Source: CAYVKM01 sp964452045 (lineage in GTDB: Bacteria > Calditrichota > Calditrichia > RBG-13-44-9). From it: a stretch of 19,116 nucleotides of DNA. How positions within the stretch are numbered: the stretch's first letter is position 1; each line of letters starts with the position of its first letter. Shown here piece by piece: positions 1 through 8,254 of this stretch. Both the position numbers and the translations under genes were made by a program. The stretch spans positions 1 through 19,116 of the forward strand of contig CAYVKM010000071.1 of assembly GCA_964452045.1 (NCBI GenBank), given 5' to 3'. The notes below the pieces were generated by a model, which saw only the letters and a list, made by a program, of their open reading frames with translations, ran no database searches and was not told the DNA's origin.

Positions 1-462
1 TCCATGGCACCTGAGGGGAGTGAGAGTATGTATGTGTTGATCCCGGTGGCAAATCTTTCAGGAAATATCAACTGGGATGAGATGACTCAACCATTCACCC
101 AGAAAATTTTGAAGTTTCTGGAAGAGGATTTCGGGCTGGATGGCTTGAGGGAAAATATAGAAGTTTTGGAAACATTCACCCCGGCAGATTTCCAGAAACA
201 ACGTAACAATCATCTGGGCAGCGCCTGGGGGGTCGAGCCCAAACTAACTCAAACCGCAATTTTCCGGCCCCATAACCGCAGTGAAGACATCAAGGGACTA
301 TATCTGGTTGGAACCAGCACCCATCCTGGTGCCGGTGTTCCCGGGGTTTTGTTGACTGCCGAGACTACTGAAAAAGTCGTGGTTGCCGATTTGGGTTTTT
401 CCACGAATGGTAAACGAATCAAAAATGAGGTAAAAGACCATGAAACTGCAAGCATTTCATGA
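1..462 (+). CDS. crtI: Phytoene desaturase CrtI, C-terminal part (5'-truncated by window edge)
   Basis: Last about 153 codons of a CrtI-type FAD-dependent carotenoid desaturase, which introduces double bases of conjugation into phytoene to give lycopene or a less desaturated intermediate. The reading frame is open to base 1, so the gene begins outside the window and the ATG at 4 is internal. Family landmarks in order are the YVLIPVANL strand, the HLGSAWGVEP segment, the FRPHNR motif, and the closing LYLVGTSTHPGAGVPGV block that contacts FAD in this family. The 3' end overlaps crtB by 23 nt, which suggests translational coupling in one operon. Identification is firm from the C-terminal motif. 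Whether the full enzyme makes three or four desaturations cannot be judged from this fragment. Confidence 0.93.
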   Translation, partial: SMAPEGSESMYVLIPVANLSGNINWDEMTQPFTQKILKFLEEDFGLDGLRENIEVLETFTPADFQKQRNNHLGSAWGVEPKLTQTAIFRPHNRSEDIKGLYLVGTSTHPGAGVPGVLLTAETTEKVVVADLGFSTNGKRIKNEVKDHETASIS

Positions 463-1366
463 AAATAAAGCAGCATTTGAATATGCCCGGAAATTAACTG
501 CTCATTATTCAAAGAGTTTTTATATTTCGGCCAAAATGCTTCCCAAGGAAAGGCGCTGGGCAACCTATGCCTTATATGGGTTATGTCGCTATGCGGATAA
601 TCTGATAGATAATCCCAGAAACCGTTCCGGCCAGGAATTGATTGTCGAAGCGAATTATATTTCGGAAGAAATTAAAATTGCCTATCGGAGTGGCGAATCG
701 GAACATCCGATCTTGAAACCATTCATTTCCGTGGCAAAAAGATACGATATCCCAATGGAATATCCCTTAGACCTGCTGAAGGGTGTGGTGATGGATATTC
801 AGGCCACCCGTTATAGAAATTTTGACGATCTGTATGTCTTTGCTTACCGGGTAGCCGGTGTAGTAGGCCTGATGATGACCCATGTGCTTGGTTATAAGAA
901 TGAAGCGGCTTTCGAATATGCGGAAAAACTGGGAATTGCCATGCAATTGACCAACATTCTGCGGGATGTGAAAGAGGACAAAGATATGGGAAGGATTTAT
1001 CTTCCCCAGGATGAAATGGCCCGGTTTGGAGTGAGTGAAAATGATATATTTTCCGAGAACATGACCGAACGACTGCACGCGCTTATGAAATTTCAGGTGG
1101 ATCGCGCTCAACAGTATTACGATCAGGCTAATCCCGGAATAAAATTACTGCTCCCGGAATCCCGCTTTGCCATTTATTCGGCCAGTAAGATTTATAATGG
1201 TATTCTGCATAAAATTGAACACCGGGATTATAATCCATTTTTGGGGAGGGTTTTTGTTCCACAGACTAAAAAAATCGGGATTTTAGTCCGGGAAGTATTG
1301 CGCAGCCGTTTCGAAGCCATTTCAGAATCCCTGTTTCCGACTAATTATGAAGTCGTAAATGAATGA
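440..1366 (+). CDS. crtB: Phytoene synthase (15-cis-phytoene synthase)
   Basis: Protein of 308 aa, the usual length for CrtB, a squalene/phytoene synthase family enzyme joining two geranylgeranyl diphosphates head to head into phytoene. The second aspartate motif is canonical (D176-VKE-D180, followed by GRIYLP). The first motif reads D53-N-L-I-D57 rather than DDxxD, keeping the outer aspartates. RVAGVVGLMM and MQLTNILRDV are further family signatures. The ATG at 440 lies inside the end of crtI, with GAGG 9 nt upstream. The last codons overlap the acyltransferase start in an ATGA junction. The gene supplies the first committed carotenoid intermediate to the neighbouring desaturase. Confidence 0.95.
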   Translation: MKLQAFHENKAAFEYARKLTAHYSKSFYISAKMLPKERRWATYALYGLCRYADNLIDNPRNRSGQELIVEANYISEEIKIAYRSGESEHPILKPFISVAKRYDIPMEYPLDLLKGVVMDIQATRYRNFDDLYVFAYRVAGVVGLMMTHVLGYKNEAAFEYAEKLGIAMQLTNILRDVKEDKDMGRIYLPQDEMARFGVSENDIFSENMTERLHALMKFQVDRAQQYYDQANPGIKLLLPESRFAIYSASKIYNGILHKIEHRDYNPFLGRVFVPQTKKIGILVREVLRSRFEAISESLFPTNYEVVNE

Positions 1367-2097
1367 TAAAAGCTAAGCATCAAAAATGGGCGGATTTCAT
1401 ATTCCGCCTTTACATTTTTAGACTGTTGAGTAAAAATTTTGCCTCATTCCAATTACTGGGCGAGGAGCCGGTAATCTCTCCGGAAAGACCCCTTCTGATA
1501 TTGCCAAATCACAGTACCTGGTGGGATGGGTTTTTTGTTTATCTGCTAAATAAGAAAATATTTCGGCGGGACTTATACTTGATGATGCTGGAAGAACAGC
1601 TTATAAAATATCCATTTTTTTCAAGGGTTGGAGCCTACTCAATTCAGCAGGGCAAGCCGAAAAAGGTCATCGAATCCCTTCAATATACTTTGAACCTATT
1701 CCAGCAAAAAAGTCAACCTCCGCCTCTGGTATGTTTATTTCCCCAGGGAGAATTGAAACCATGGGGGGAAAGACCACTTGGTTTCGAATCCGGTCTGGAT
1801 TGGCTATTAACGCATGCTTCGACCGAGATCCAGGTGTTGCCACTGGCAATAAGAGTGGAATTGCTTGAGAAACAAAAACCGGAAGTGTTCTTTAAATTCG
1901 AATCTGTATTTTCCTCAAAAAGTATTTCCCAACCTTCAAGTGAATTTCTGGAAAGGAGAATGACTGAAATCCTGGACAATCTGATGCAGGAAATCTATGC
2001 AAAAAATACAGGTAAAAGTTTACTTGAGGGTGGGTTGTCAATAAATAGTCGCTGGGACAAATTTAAATCAATTTTAAAAAATCCAAAAAAACACTAA
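1363..2097 (+). CDS. PlsC-type (LPLAT family) acyltransferase, probably carotenoid-glycoside acyltransferase
   Basis: Protein of 244 aa with the two hallmarks of glycerolipid-type acyltransferases: the HX4D catalytic motif (H50-STWW-D55 inside LPNHSTWWDG) and an acyl-acceptor motif FPQGE at 126-130 in place of the common FPEGT. It is coupled by overlaps to crtB upstream (ATGA) and to the glycosyltransferase downstream (TAATG). In the family, such genes in carotenoid clusters act on glycosylated carotenoids: CruD of green sulfur bacteria attaches a fatty acyl chain to chlorobactene glucoside, and CrtO of Staphylococcus plays a parallel role. The position next to crtB and a glycosyltransferase supports the same task here. 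A general lysophospholipid acyltransferase role is the alternative. Confidence 0.8.
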   Translation: MIKAKHQKWADFIFRLYIFRLLSKNFASFQLLGEEPVISPERPLLILPNHSTWWDGFFVYLLNKKIFRRDLYLMMLEEQLIKYPFFSRVGAYSIQQGKPKKVIESLQYTLNLFQQKSQPPPLVCLFPQGELKPWGERPLGFESGLDWLLTHASTEIQVLPLAIRVELLEKQKPEVFFKFESVFSSKSISQPSSEFLERRMTEILDNLMQEIYAKNTGKSLLEGGLSINSRWDKFKSILKNPKKH

Positions 2098-3200
2098 TGC
2101 CAATTCTATTTTACTTTATCTACGGATCGCTTCTCATATTTCTCACAATCACCGTGATCAATATCCTATACGGACCGATGCTGAAACAAAAGATTGTCTT
2201 GACCGGTCAGCCACTGGTATCTATCCTTATACCAGCCAGAAATGAGGCGGAAAACATTGCCCAATGTCTGGAAGGTCTTATCCGGCAGAATTATCAAAAT
2301 ATTGAAATAATTGTTCTTGACGATCTTTCGTCCGATGGCACCGTTAAAATTGCCCGGAATTTTACCAATCGCTTCCAGGATCTGAAAATCCTACCCGGTA
2401 AACCGCTACCCGAAGGGTGGACAGGTAAAAACTGGGCCTGCCACCAATTAAGTCAGGCTGCTAATGGGGAAATCCTGATTTTTACCGATGCGGATAACCG
2501 GCATCAGAATAATGCAGTTTCCAATACCCTAGGATGGATGGAAAAATATGAGCTGGGTTTATTTTCCGCTTTTCCGCAGCAAAAGACAGGTACCCTTAGT
2601 GAACGGCTGGTCATTCCGGTTATCGATCTGTTTCTCTATAGCTCATTGGTTTTATGGCTAACTTATTACCTTAAATTTCCTTCCCTGGCCGCGGCAAACG
2701 GACAATGGCTGGGATTTACAAAAACAGCGTATCAGAAATTTGGGGGACATAAAGCGGTAAAGAGTAAGATTGTAGAGGACGTGGAATTGAGTCGCCTGGC
2801 GAAAAAAAATGGAATAAAAATTCTCACCAGTGCAGGAACCGAAATTATCTCTTCCCGGATGTATAATGGATTTTTGCCGGTCTGGCGGGGATTTTCCAAA
2901 AATCTGTTTGGCCTGGTATCGAACAAAAGTATCCCTTTTATATTAATTCTTCTTGGTATTCTTTTCACCTACCTTTTACCGTTCGTTCTGCTGTTTAAAA
3001 TGGCATTATACCCTTATGCACTTATTTCCGTTCTGTGGGGAATGCTAATCCGATTCCTGCTGGCCATCCGTTATAAACATCCTTTCTTTGAAAGCGTTCT
3101 CCTGCATCCGATTGGCTTATTGTTAACTTTAATTATCGCGGTAAACTCATTTATCCAGAATAAGTTTGGAACCGTACTTTGGAAAGGCAGGCAATATTAA
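2097..3200 (+). CDS. Family 2 glycosyltransferase, CruC/CrtQ-like carotenoid glycosyltransferase
   Basis: Protein of 367 aa with an N-terminal membrane helix (about 1-22), a GT-A domain and three to four C-terminal hydrophobic helices (about 275-360). GT2 landmarks are VSILIPARNE (about 41-50), the nucleotide-binding LDDLSSDGT, the metal-binding FTDADN (about 127-132) and a VEDVELSRLAKKNG block near 225 carrying the likely catalytic acid. This layout matches CruC (chlorobactene glucosyltransferase) and CrtQ-type enzymes, which add a sugar to a hydroxylated or carboxylated carotenoid end. It overlaps the acyltransferase by one base, so the pair probably acts in sequence: sugar first, then fatty acid. 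The sugar donor and acceptor are not readable from sequence. Another lipid or polysaccharide acceptor cannot be excluded. Confidence 0.8.
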   Translation: MPILFYFIYGSLLIFLTITVINILYGPMLKQKIVLTGQPLVSILIPARNEAENIAQCLEGLIRQNYQNIEIIVLDDLSSDGTVKIARNFTNRFQDLKILPGKPLPEGWTGKNWACHQLSQAANGEILIFTDADNRHQNNAVSNTLGWMEKYELGLFSAFPQQKTGTLSERLVIPVIDLFLYSSLVLWLTYYLKFPSLAAANGQWLGFTKTAYQKFGGHKAVKSKIVEDVELSRLAKKNGIKILTSAGTEIISSRMYNGFLPVWRGFSKNLFGLVSNKSIPFILILLGILFTYLLPFVLLFKMALYPYALISVLWGMLIRFLLAIRYKHPFFESVLLHPIGLLLTLIIAVNSFIQNKFGTVLWKGRQY

Positions 3201-3264
3201 AATTCACATTCTTTTCAGTAAAAAACCACTTGAAACACAATGAGCGATATAGGCGTTATTAAAC

Positions 3265-3293
3265 TTGACTTTATTTGTACTATTTTGTATATT
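3265..3293 (+). promoter_or_regulatory. Probable sigma70-type promoter for the second half of the carotenoid locus
   Basis: TTGACT (3265-3270) and TATATT (3288-3293) are separated by exactly 17 nt in the 145-nt gap between the glycosyltransferase and the 70-aa gene. A start site near 3300 would give a leader of about 45 nt. This would split the locus into two transcription units. Prediction from spacing and consensus only. Confidence 0.5.
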
Positions 3294-3345
3294 TAGTTCG
3301 AGCTATTTATTAGTTGCATAACTTTAATGAAGCCGGGAGATCAAA

Positions 3346-3558
3346 ATGTTATTTTATAATATAGTATGGCTGATTATCTACGTAACCGGGGGAATTTCGC
3401 TTGGAATATTAGGTCTGGCAGACATACACTATTTCACCCTTTTTATAGTAAACCCGGCAATTTTCGATCATCTCCTGCACCAGGCTGAACAACGCTATAT
3501 TTCGTACACTGTGGCTAAACCGATACCTGCCCTGGTGGAAGTCCAGTCAAATTATTAG
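3346..3558 (+). CDS. Small membrane protein of unknown function inside the carotenoid locus
   Basis: Protein of 70 aa with one long hydrophobic stretch at about residues 3-37 (perhaps two short helices) and a polar C-terminal tail from about 42, where HLLHQAEQRY begins. I do not recognise the family. The start is well supported: GGGAG stands 6 nt before the ATG, and the predicted promoter 3265-3293 lies just upstream. It precedes cruF by 36 nt on the same strand, so co-transcription with cruF and crtW is likely. By context it could be an accessory subunit or membrane anchor for carotenoid-modifying enzymes, but nothing in the sequence shows that. It is too short to be a lycopene cyclase subunit, and I see no cyclase motif. 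Confidence 0.65.
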   Translation: MLFYNIVWLIIYVTGGISLGILGLADIHYFTLFIVNPAIFDHLLHQAEQRYISYTVAKPIPALVEVQSNY

Positions 3559-3594
3559 GATTTTTATCTTTAGTAAATAAACAGGTAAAAGATC

Positions 3595-4320
3595 GTGCTT
3601 AAATCCGAAACCACATATTTTTCAACCAGCCGGAAGATTAGATTCCCGATAAGGATAGTTCTATTATATTTTTTCCTGCTAGCCGGTGGATTATGGCACA
3701 TTCTGGGTTATTTCCAGTCTTTGATGAATACTCTTGCATCTCCCCTGCTCATCGGCTTAGGAATTTGGATTATTACCGAATCGGTCATTGAGCTTGAAAA
3801 AAACAACTTCAGACAAAATGAGAGAAATGAAGTAAAAAAATTCCTGCTCTGGAGTCTGGCAGTCATTTTTGGCAGTATCATCATCGAAGGGATTGGAGTA
3901 AACACAGGATTAATTTTCGGCCAATATGCCTATGGGCAAAATTTGCCGCCCTACATTTCAGGTGTTCCGTTAGCCATCGGATTTGCCTGGATTGGAATGA
4001 TCCTCTCCTCGGCAGCGATGGCTCAAAAGCTGTTTCCTAAAATATATCGATCAACATTCTGGGCAACCATACTTTTAACTGCCTTGTTTATGACCATCTT
4101 TGATTTATTTATGGAGCCGGCAGTTATCAAATTAGGATATTGGCAATGGCTAAACGGCACAATTCCCTTTCAGAATTATCTCGCCTGGTTTGTGATCAGT
4201 GCACTTTTTGTGGTGGCCGGATCAAAAACGAAAATTTTCCAAATAAAACTGCCATCTTTTGCCTTCCATGCCTACCTGGCTCAACTAATCTATTTTATCA
4301 TGATATACTTTAAGTCCTGA
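3595..4320 (+). CDS. cruF: Carotenoid 1',2'-hydratase, CruF family
   Basis: Integral membrane protein of 241 aa with about six to seven hydrophobic helices. The match to the CruF family (PF04240, once DUF422) rests on the EGIGVNTGLIFGQYAYG segment followed by GVPLAIGFAW, and on the later DLFMEPAVIKLGYWQW block. CruF adds water across the 1',2' bond of the acyclic psi end of lycopene or gamma-carotene, creating the tertiary hydroxyl that a CruC-type enzyme can glycosylate. The start is taken as GTG at 3595, with an AGGT 8 nt upstream. No ATG lies near the start of the frame. It sits between the small membrane protein and crtW, with 9 nt separating it from crtW. Together with the glycosyl- and acyltransferases it completes a plausible end-group tailoring route. 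Confidence 0.8.
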   Translation: MLKSETTYFSTSRKIRFPIRIVLLYFFLLAGGLWHILGYFQSLMNTLASPLLIGLGIWIITESVIELEKNNFRQNERNEVKKFLLWSLAVIFGSIIIEGIGVNTGLIFGQYAYGQNLPPYISGVPLAIGFAWIGMILSSAAMAQKLFPKIYRSTFWATILLTALFMTIFDLFMEPAVIKLGYWQWLNGTIPFQNYLAWFVISALFVVAGSKTKIFQIKLPSFAFHAYLAQLIYFIMIYFKS

Positions 4321-4329
4321 GGTTAAAAA

Positions 4330-5073
4330 ATGAATAAAAACACTGAACATAGTATCAAAGGTATAACTGCAGCTGTCCTGGTTATAGGTTTATGGTTCAT
4401 CAGCCTGTTATTCCTGCTTACCAGAGATATGGGATCCCTACAATGGTATTTGATTATTCCAGGCATCTTATGGCAAACATTTCTTTATACCGGACTTTTC
4501 ATAACCGCCCATGATGCCATGCATGGCACCGTTTTCCCATCAAACCGAAAAGTAAATACTTTTGTCGGTTCTCTGGCGGTAAAACTGTATGCTTTATTTT
4601 CCTATCCCCGTCTCTTAAAAGAACACCGGGAACACCACAAAGATCCGGCCAGCAACGAAGATCCGGATTTCCATGATGGCAAGCATCCGCAATTTTATCG
4701 CTGGTATTTTCATTTTATGAAAAATTATGTGACCTGGAAGCAAATCCTGGGAATGGCTATCGCATTCAACATTATGCTCTATCTCTTTCATCTTCCTGTT
4801 GAAAATTTAATTGTGTTTTGGATTTTACCCTCTCTGCTCAGTACGGTTCAACTTTTCTATTTTGGTACCTATCTGCCACACCGTCGTTTAAAAGAGGATT
4901 ATCCGGATAAACATCATGCTCGGAGTAATAACTACTCGGCACTACTTTCCTTTTTAACCTGCTATCATTTTGGTTACCACTGGGAACATCATGAATATCC
5001 ACATATCCCCTGGTGGCGTTTACCCGGGATTCGCAAACTCACACTTGCCAAAACGGAAGAAATTGCAGGATAA
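4330..5073 (+). CDS. crtW: Carotenoid 4-ketolase, CrtW type
   Basis: Membrane di-iron oxygenase of 247 aa in the fatty-acid-desaturase fold. It carries the histidine clusters of CrtW: H61-DAM-H65, H99-RE-HH103 and H217-WE-HH221, followed by PHIPWWRLP. The GTYLPHR segment and FSYPRLLKEHREHH are also typical of CrtW and not of the CrtZ hydroxylase, which is shorter and ordered differently. CrtW introduces a keto group at C4 of a beta-ionone ring, so its presence implies a cyclic carotenoid substrate. No lycopene cyclase is found in this window, so the ring must be made by an enzyme encoded elsewhere. Four hydrophobic segments surround the His clusters. The gene follows cruF by 9 nt and is probably the last of the operon. 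Confidence 0.88.
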   Translation: MNKNTEHSIKGITAAVLVIGLWFISLLFLLTRDMGSLQWYLIIPGILWQTFLYTGLFITAHDAMHGTVFPSNRKVNTFVGSLAVKLYALFSYPRLLKEHREHHKDPASNEDPDFHDGKHPQFYRWYFHFMKNYVTWKQILGMAIAFNIMLYLFHLPVENLIVFWILPSLLSTVQLFYFGTYLPHRRLKEDYPDKHHARSNNYSALLSFLTCYHFGYHWEHHEYPHIPWWRLPGIRKLTLAKTEEIAG

Positions 5074-5131
5074 ATCCGGATCTTTTTGAATGAGTGGAGA
5101 TTAACCTTTTCTGAATTAAGAGTAGTCGGTG

Positions 5132-5160
5132 TATAATATCTTAGGGGATTAGCTATCCCC
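5132..5160 (+). promoter_or_regulatory. Possible promoter -10 and adjoining inverted repeat before the antiporter gene
   Basis: A perfect TATAAT stands at 5132-5137, with a weak -35 candidate (TTCTGA) at 5109-5114 and 17 nt between them. Six bases further on, GGGGAT (5144-5149) and ATCCCC (5155-5160) form a 6-bp inverted repeat around a 5-nt loop, at or just after the expected transcription start. It could be an operator or a leader hairpin for the antiporter, or a weak terminator of the crt operon. No long T-run follows it. Confidence 0.35.
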
Positions 5161-5225
5161 GATTTTGGTTCACAGTCCTTGTCGAACCAGCATAGTTTAT
5201 TTAAATTGGTAATAAAAAGACGCCT

Positions 5226-7199
5226 ATGGAAATACCAATTCTTCAGGACATCCTCATCATTTTAGGGCTGGGAATAGTCGTATTATTTCTTTTCGATAGA
5301 ATTAAAATCCCCCCAATTGTCGGCTTTTTATTGACTGGTTTTATCGCTGGTCCGTACGGATTTGCCCTGGTGCAGGGTGTTCATGAAGTAGAGATCATGG
5401 CCGAAATTGGTGTCGTACTTTTGCTTTTTGCCCTGGGGTTGGAATTTTCTTTCAAAAAACTGGCGGAAATCAAAAAAGCAACCCTGCTTGGTGGTTCGGT
5501 TCAGGTATTCTTTACCACAGCTATCGTTTTTATTCTGGCGAATTTTTCAGGCTTCACGGTTCCTGAATCCATCTTTTTAGGTTTCCTGATCGCACTGAGC
5601 AGTACCGCGATCGTTTTAAAATCGCTACAGGAAAAGGGGTCGATTGCCTCGCCTTCCGGTCAGATATCGCTGGGCATTTTAATATTTCAGGATCTGATAA
5701 TCATTCCCATGATGCTGGTAACCCCGGTTTTGGCAGGCAAAGGTTCAGCAGAATTTTCCGGTATTTCATTTCTGATTAAAATAATATTATTACTTGGTTT
5801 TCTCTATCTCAGCAGCATTTGGCTGGTTCCTAAAATCTTATACCAGATAACCCGGACCCGCAACCGGGAACTTTTTTTAATGACCGTTGGATTTCTGGGA
5901 TTTTCAATTGCCTGGCTCACTTCTCAAATTGGTCTCTCGCTAGCTCTGGGAGCTTTCCTGGCCGGCCTTATCATTTCCGAATCCGAATACAGCCAAAATG
6001 CCTTTGCCAATATATTACCGCTCAGAGATATTTTCATGGGCTTCTTTTTTGTATCCATCGGTATGCTGCTCAACATCAAAACCATTATCAACTATCCATT
6101 GCTGGTCATTGCTATCGCTACCTTAATACTTTTATTAAAAATCTTTACTGCCGGAACAGCGGCCCTGCTGCTTAAATATCCCATGACTACAGCTATTGTT
6201 GTGGGATTAAATCTAGCCCAGGTAGGTGAATTTTCTTTTATCCTTTCCAAAACGGGCACAAAATTCGGATTAATTTCAGATACTCCATATCAGGTCTTTC
6301 TGGCCGTCTCTATCATTACCATGATGGGTGCACCATTTTTAATGAAGGTGGGACAATGGTCGGATAGAATTGTCGGATTTATCCCGCTACCCAAAAAGTT
6401 CAAAAAAATGTCATCACTCAAAGATGATTCGGAATTTGAACATGGATTAAATGATCATCTGATCATTGTTGGTTATGGTTTAAACGGGAGAAATCTGGCG
6501 AGGGCTGCTAAAGTATTCCAGATTGATTATATGGTTCTGGATATGAACCCGGAAACCATTCAGAGAGAAAAAAAGGAGGGCATTCCCATTCATTTCGGGG
6601 ATGCGGCACAGGAAGAGGTATTAAGACACGCCAATATCAATAAGGCCCGAATGCTGGTAATTGCCATAAATGATGCTGCTGCCACCCGACGCATTACCAG
6701 TATTGCCCGCCATCTAAATCCATCGCTTCAGATCATCGTCCGAACCAGATTCCTGCAGGAAGTTCCTGCTCTGAAAAAACTGGGAGCAAATGAAGTAATT
6801 CCAGAAGAGTTTGAAACATCCATCGAGATCTTTAACCGGGTATTGAAATGTTATTTGATCGATCAAAATAAAATAGACGAGCTTACCAGTCAGGTCAGAT
6901 CTGATAACTATCAAATGTTCAGGAAGCCTGCAGATGAAAGGGAGACATTAGCCGGGATAAAAATCCCTAATGTCGAAATCGTGAAATTTAAAGTCCCTGA
7001 AGATTTCAAATTCGTCCACACGCCACTTGCCCATTTACAGTGGAAACAGAATTATAAAATTAATATTCTGGTTATTTTCAAAGGACAGAACATTATAACC
7101 GATATCCAGAGTGAGTCTTCACTTAATACGAATGATGAAATATTAGTTCTTGGTACTCCCCAAAATATCGCCCGATTTGCCCAGGAAACAGGTTTATAG
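5226..7199 (+). CDS. Kef-type monovalent cation/proton antiporter (CPA2) with TrkA domains
   Basis: Protein of 657 aa in three parts. A CPA2 Na+/H+ exchanger membrane domain occupies about residues 1-390, with many hydrophobic helices, LLLFALGLEFSFKKL, and the SSTAIVLKSLQEKG segment. An RCK/TrkA-N domain spans about 407-525 and begins at the Rossmann nucleotide loop VGYGLNGRNLARA, with an acidic D at the end of the second strand (VLDMNPET). A TrkA-C domain spans about 565-655. This is the KefB/KefC-like layout used for potassium efflux, pH and osmotic homeostasis in the inner membrane. I see no KefF/KefG partner next to it, and ion specificity cannot be read. The ATG at 5226 has only a weak upstream purine tract. 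It stands as a single gene between the crt locus and yicC. Confidence 0.9.
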   Translation: MEIPILQDILIILGLGIVVLFLFDRIKIPPIVGFLLTGFIAGPYGFALVQGVHEVEIMAEIGVVLLLFALGLEFSFKKLAEIKKATLLGGSVQVFFTTAIVFILANFSGFTVPESIFLGFLIALSSTAIVLKSLQEKGSIASPSGQISLGILIFQDLIIIPMMLVTPVLAGKGSAEFSGISFLIKIILLLGFLYLSSIWLVPKILYQITRTRNRELFLMTVGFLGFSIAWLTSQIGLSLALGAFLAGLIISESEYSQNAFANILPLRDIFMGFFFVSIGMLLNIKTIINYPLLVIAIATLILLLKIFTAGTAALLLKYPMTTAIVVGLNLAQVGEFSFILSKTGTKFGLISDTPYQVFLAVSIITMMGAPFLMKVGQWSDRIVGFIPLPKKFKKMSSLKDDSEFEHGLNDHLIIVGYGLNGRNLARAAKVFQIDYMVLDMNPETIQREKKEGIPIHFGDAAQEEVLRHANINKARMLVIAINDAAATRRITSIARHLNPSLQIIVRTRFLQEVPALKKLGANEVIPEEFETSIEIFNRVLKCYLIDQNKIDELTSQVRSDNYQMFRKPADERETLAGIKIPNVEIVKFKVPEDFKFVHTPLAHLQWKQNYKINILVIFKGQNIITDIQSESSLNTNDEILVLGTPQNIARFAQETGL

Positions 7200-7335
7200 A
7201 TCAATATGCAAAAGTAACTAAAAAAATCAATTTGATCAGTTTCTGCCGCCCATAATCCATTCTATTTAAATTTTGTTTAATCCTAAACATTTTGTAAATT
7301 AAATTTTAACATAACTGTACAGGAAGATGACGCCC

Positions 7336-8220
7336 ATGAATTCTCTGCTCAGCATGACCGGCTTTGCCACCGTACAAATGGAGTATAACTCCAGCGAAGT
7401 GACCTGCGAAATCAGATCCCTAAATTCACGCTACCTGGAAATAAGTGTCCGATTACCTAAAATTCTGGCTGACCTGGAAAATACAATCAAGGAAGTTGCC
7501 CGGGAGAAGATTACCCGAGGTAAACTGATGTATGCCCTGAATTTTTCCTCTTTGAATAACGAGTTACAGAATATGAAGATTAATCCCGAGACGGTAAAGT
7601 CTTACAAGAACCTGCTTGGTCAGATGAATGAGGCTGCCGGTTTGGACTCGGAAATAAAACTGGATCACCTCCTATTTTTTAAGGACATTATTTCATTCGA
7701 AGAAGATTCAGTAATTGATGAAGAAATTATGAGCTTTATCCGGAATATAACTGCTACGACACTCGATAGATTGAATGAGATGCGGGCGCAGGAAGGTGAC
7801 CACCTGAAAAAAGATATCATGGAGCGTTTAAACAAAATTTCAAAAATAAACAATCAGATAATTGGGTTGAGCAAGGACAATCCCAAGATAGAATTTGAGA
7901 AACTATACAATCGATTATTAGGGATGCTCAAGGAAGACAAAATAGATAAAACACGCCTGGAGCAGGAGCTGGCATTGATTGCGGATAAGGTGGACATTAC
8001 CGAAGAGACCGTCCGGATGAAAAGCCATATTGAACTATTCCAAAAGAATCTCCAGGCCGGGTCTCCTATTGGGAAAAAGCTTAATTTTATTCTGCAGGAG
8101 ATGAACCGGGAAACCAATACCATGTCCAACAAATCCACAATCATCGATATCTCTCATAAGATCGTTACTCTAAAGGAAGAAATTGAAAAGGTAAGGGAAC
8201 AGATTCAGAACATTGAATAA
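7336..8220 (+). CDS. yicC: YicC/YloC family endoribonuclease
   Basis: Protein of 294 aa from the chosen ATG at 7336. An in-frame ATG at 7327 is directly abutted by the AGGAAG ribosome-binding site (7321-7326), while 7336 stands 9 nt from it and gives the family's usual short lead into SMTGFA. The N-terminal YicC domain carries the conserved SMTGFA and RSLNSRYLE. The C-terminal DUF1732 region carries GKKLNFILQEMNRE. Members are metal-dependent RNases that tune RNA turnover (E. coli YicC acts on the sRNA RyhB). The middle is strongly helical. The gene leads the run yicC-gmk-coaBC-udg-dnaB, with 34 nt to gmk, an order common in many bacteria. Confidence 0.9.
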   Translation: MNSLLSMTGFATVQMEYNSSEVTCEIRSLNSRYLEISVRLPKILADLENTIKEVAREKITRGKLMYALNFSSLNNELQNMKINPETVKSYKNLLGQMNEAAGLDSEIKLDHLLFFKDIISFEEDSVIDEEIMSFIRNITATTLDRLNEMRAQEGDHLKKDIMERLNKISKINNQIIGLSKDNPKIEFEKLYNRLLGMLKEDKIDKTRLEQELALIADKVDITEETVRMKSHIELFQKNLQAGSPIGKKLNFILQEMNRETNTMSNKSTIIDISHKIVTLKEEIEKVREQIQNIE

Positions 8221-8254
8221 TTTGATTAGTGTAATAGGAAGTTACTAGAAAAAT

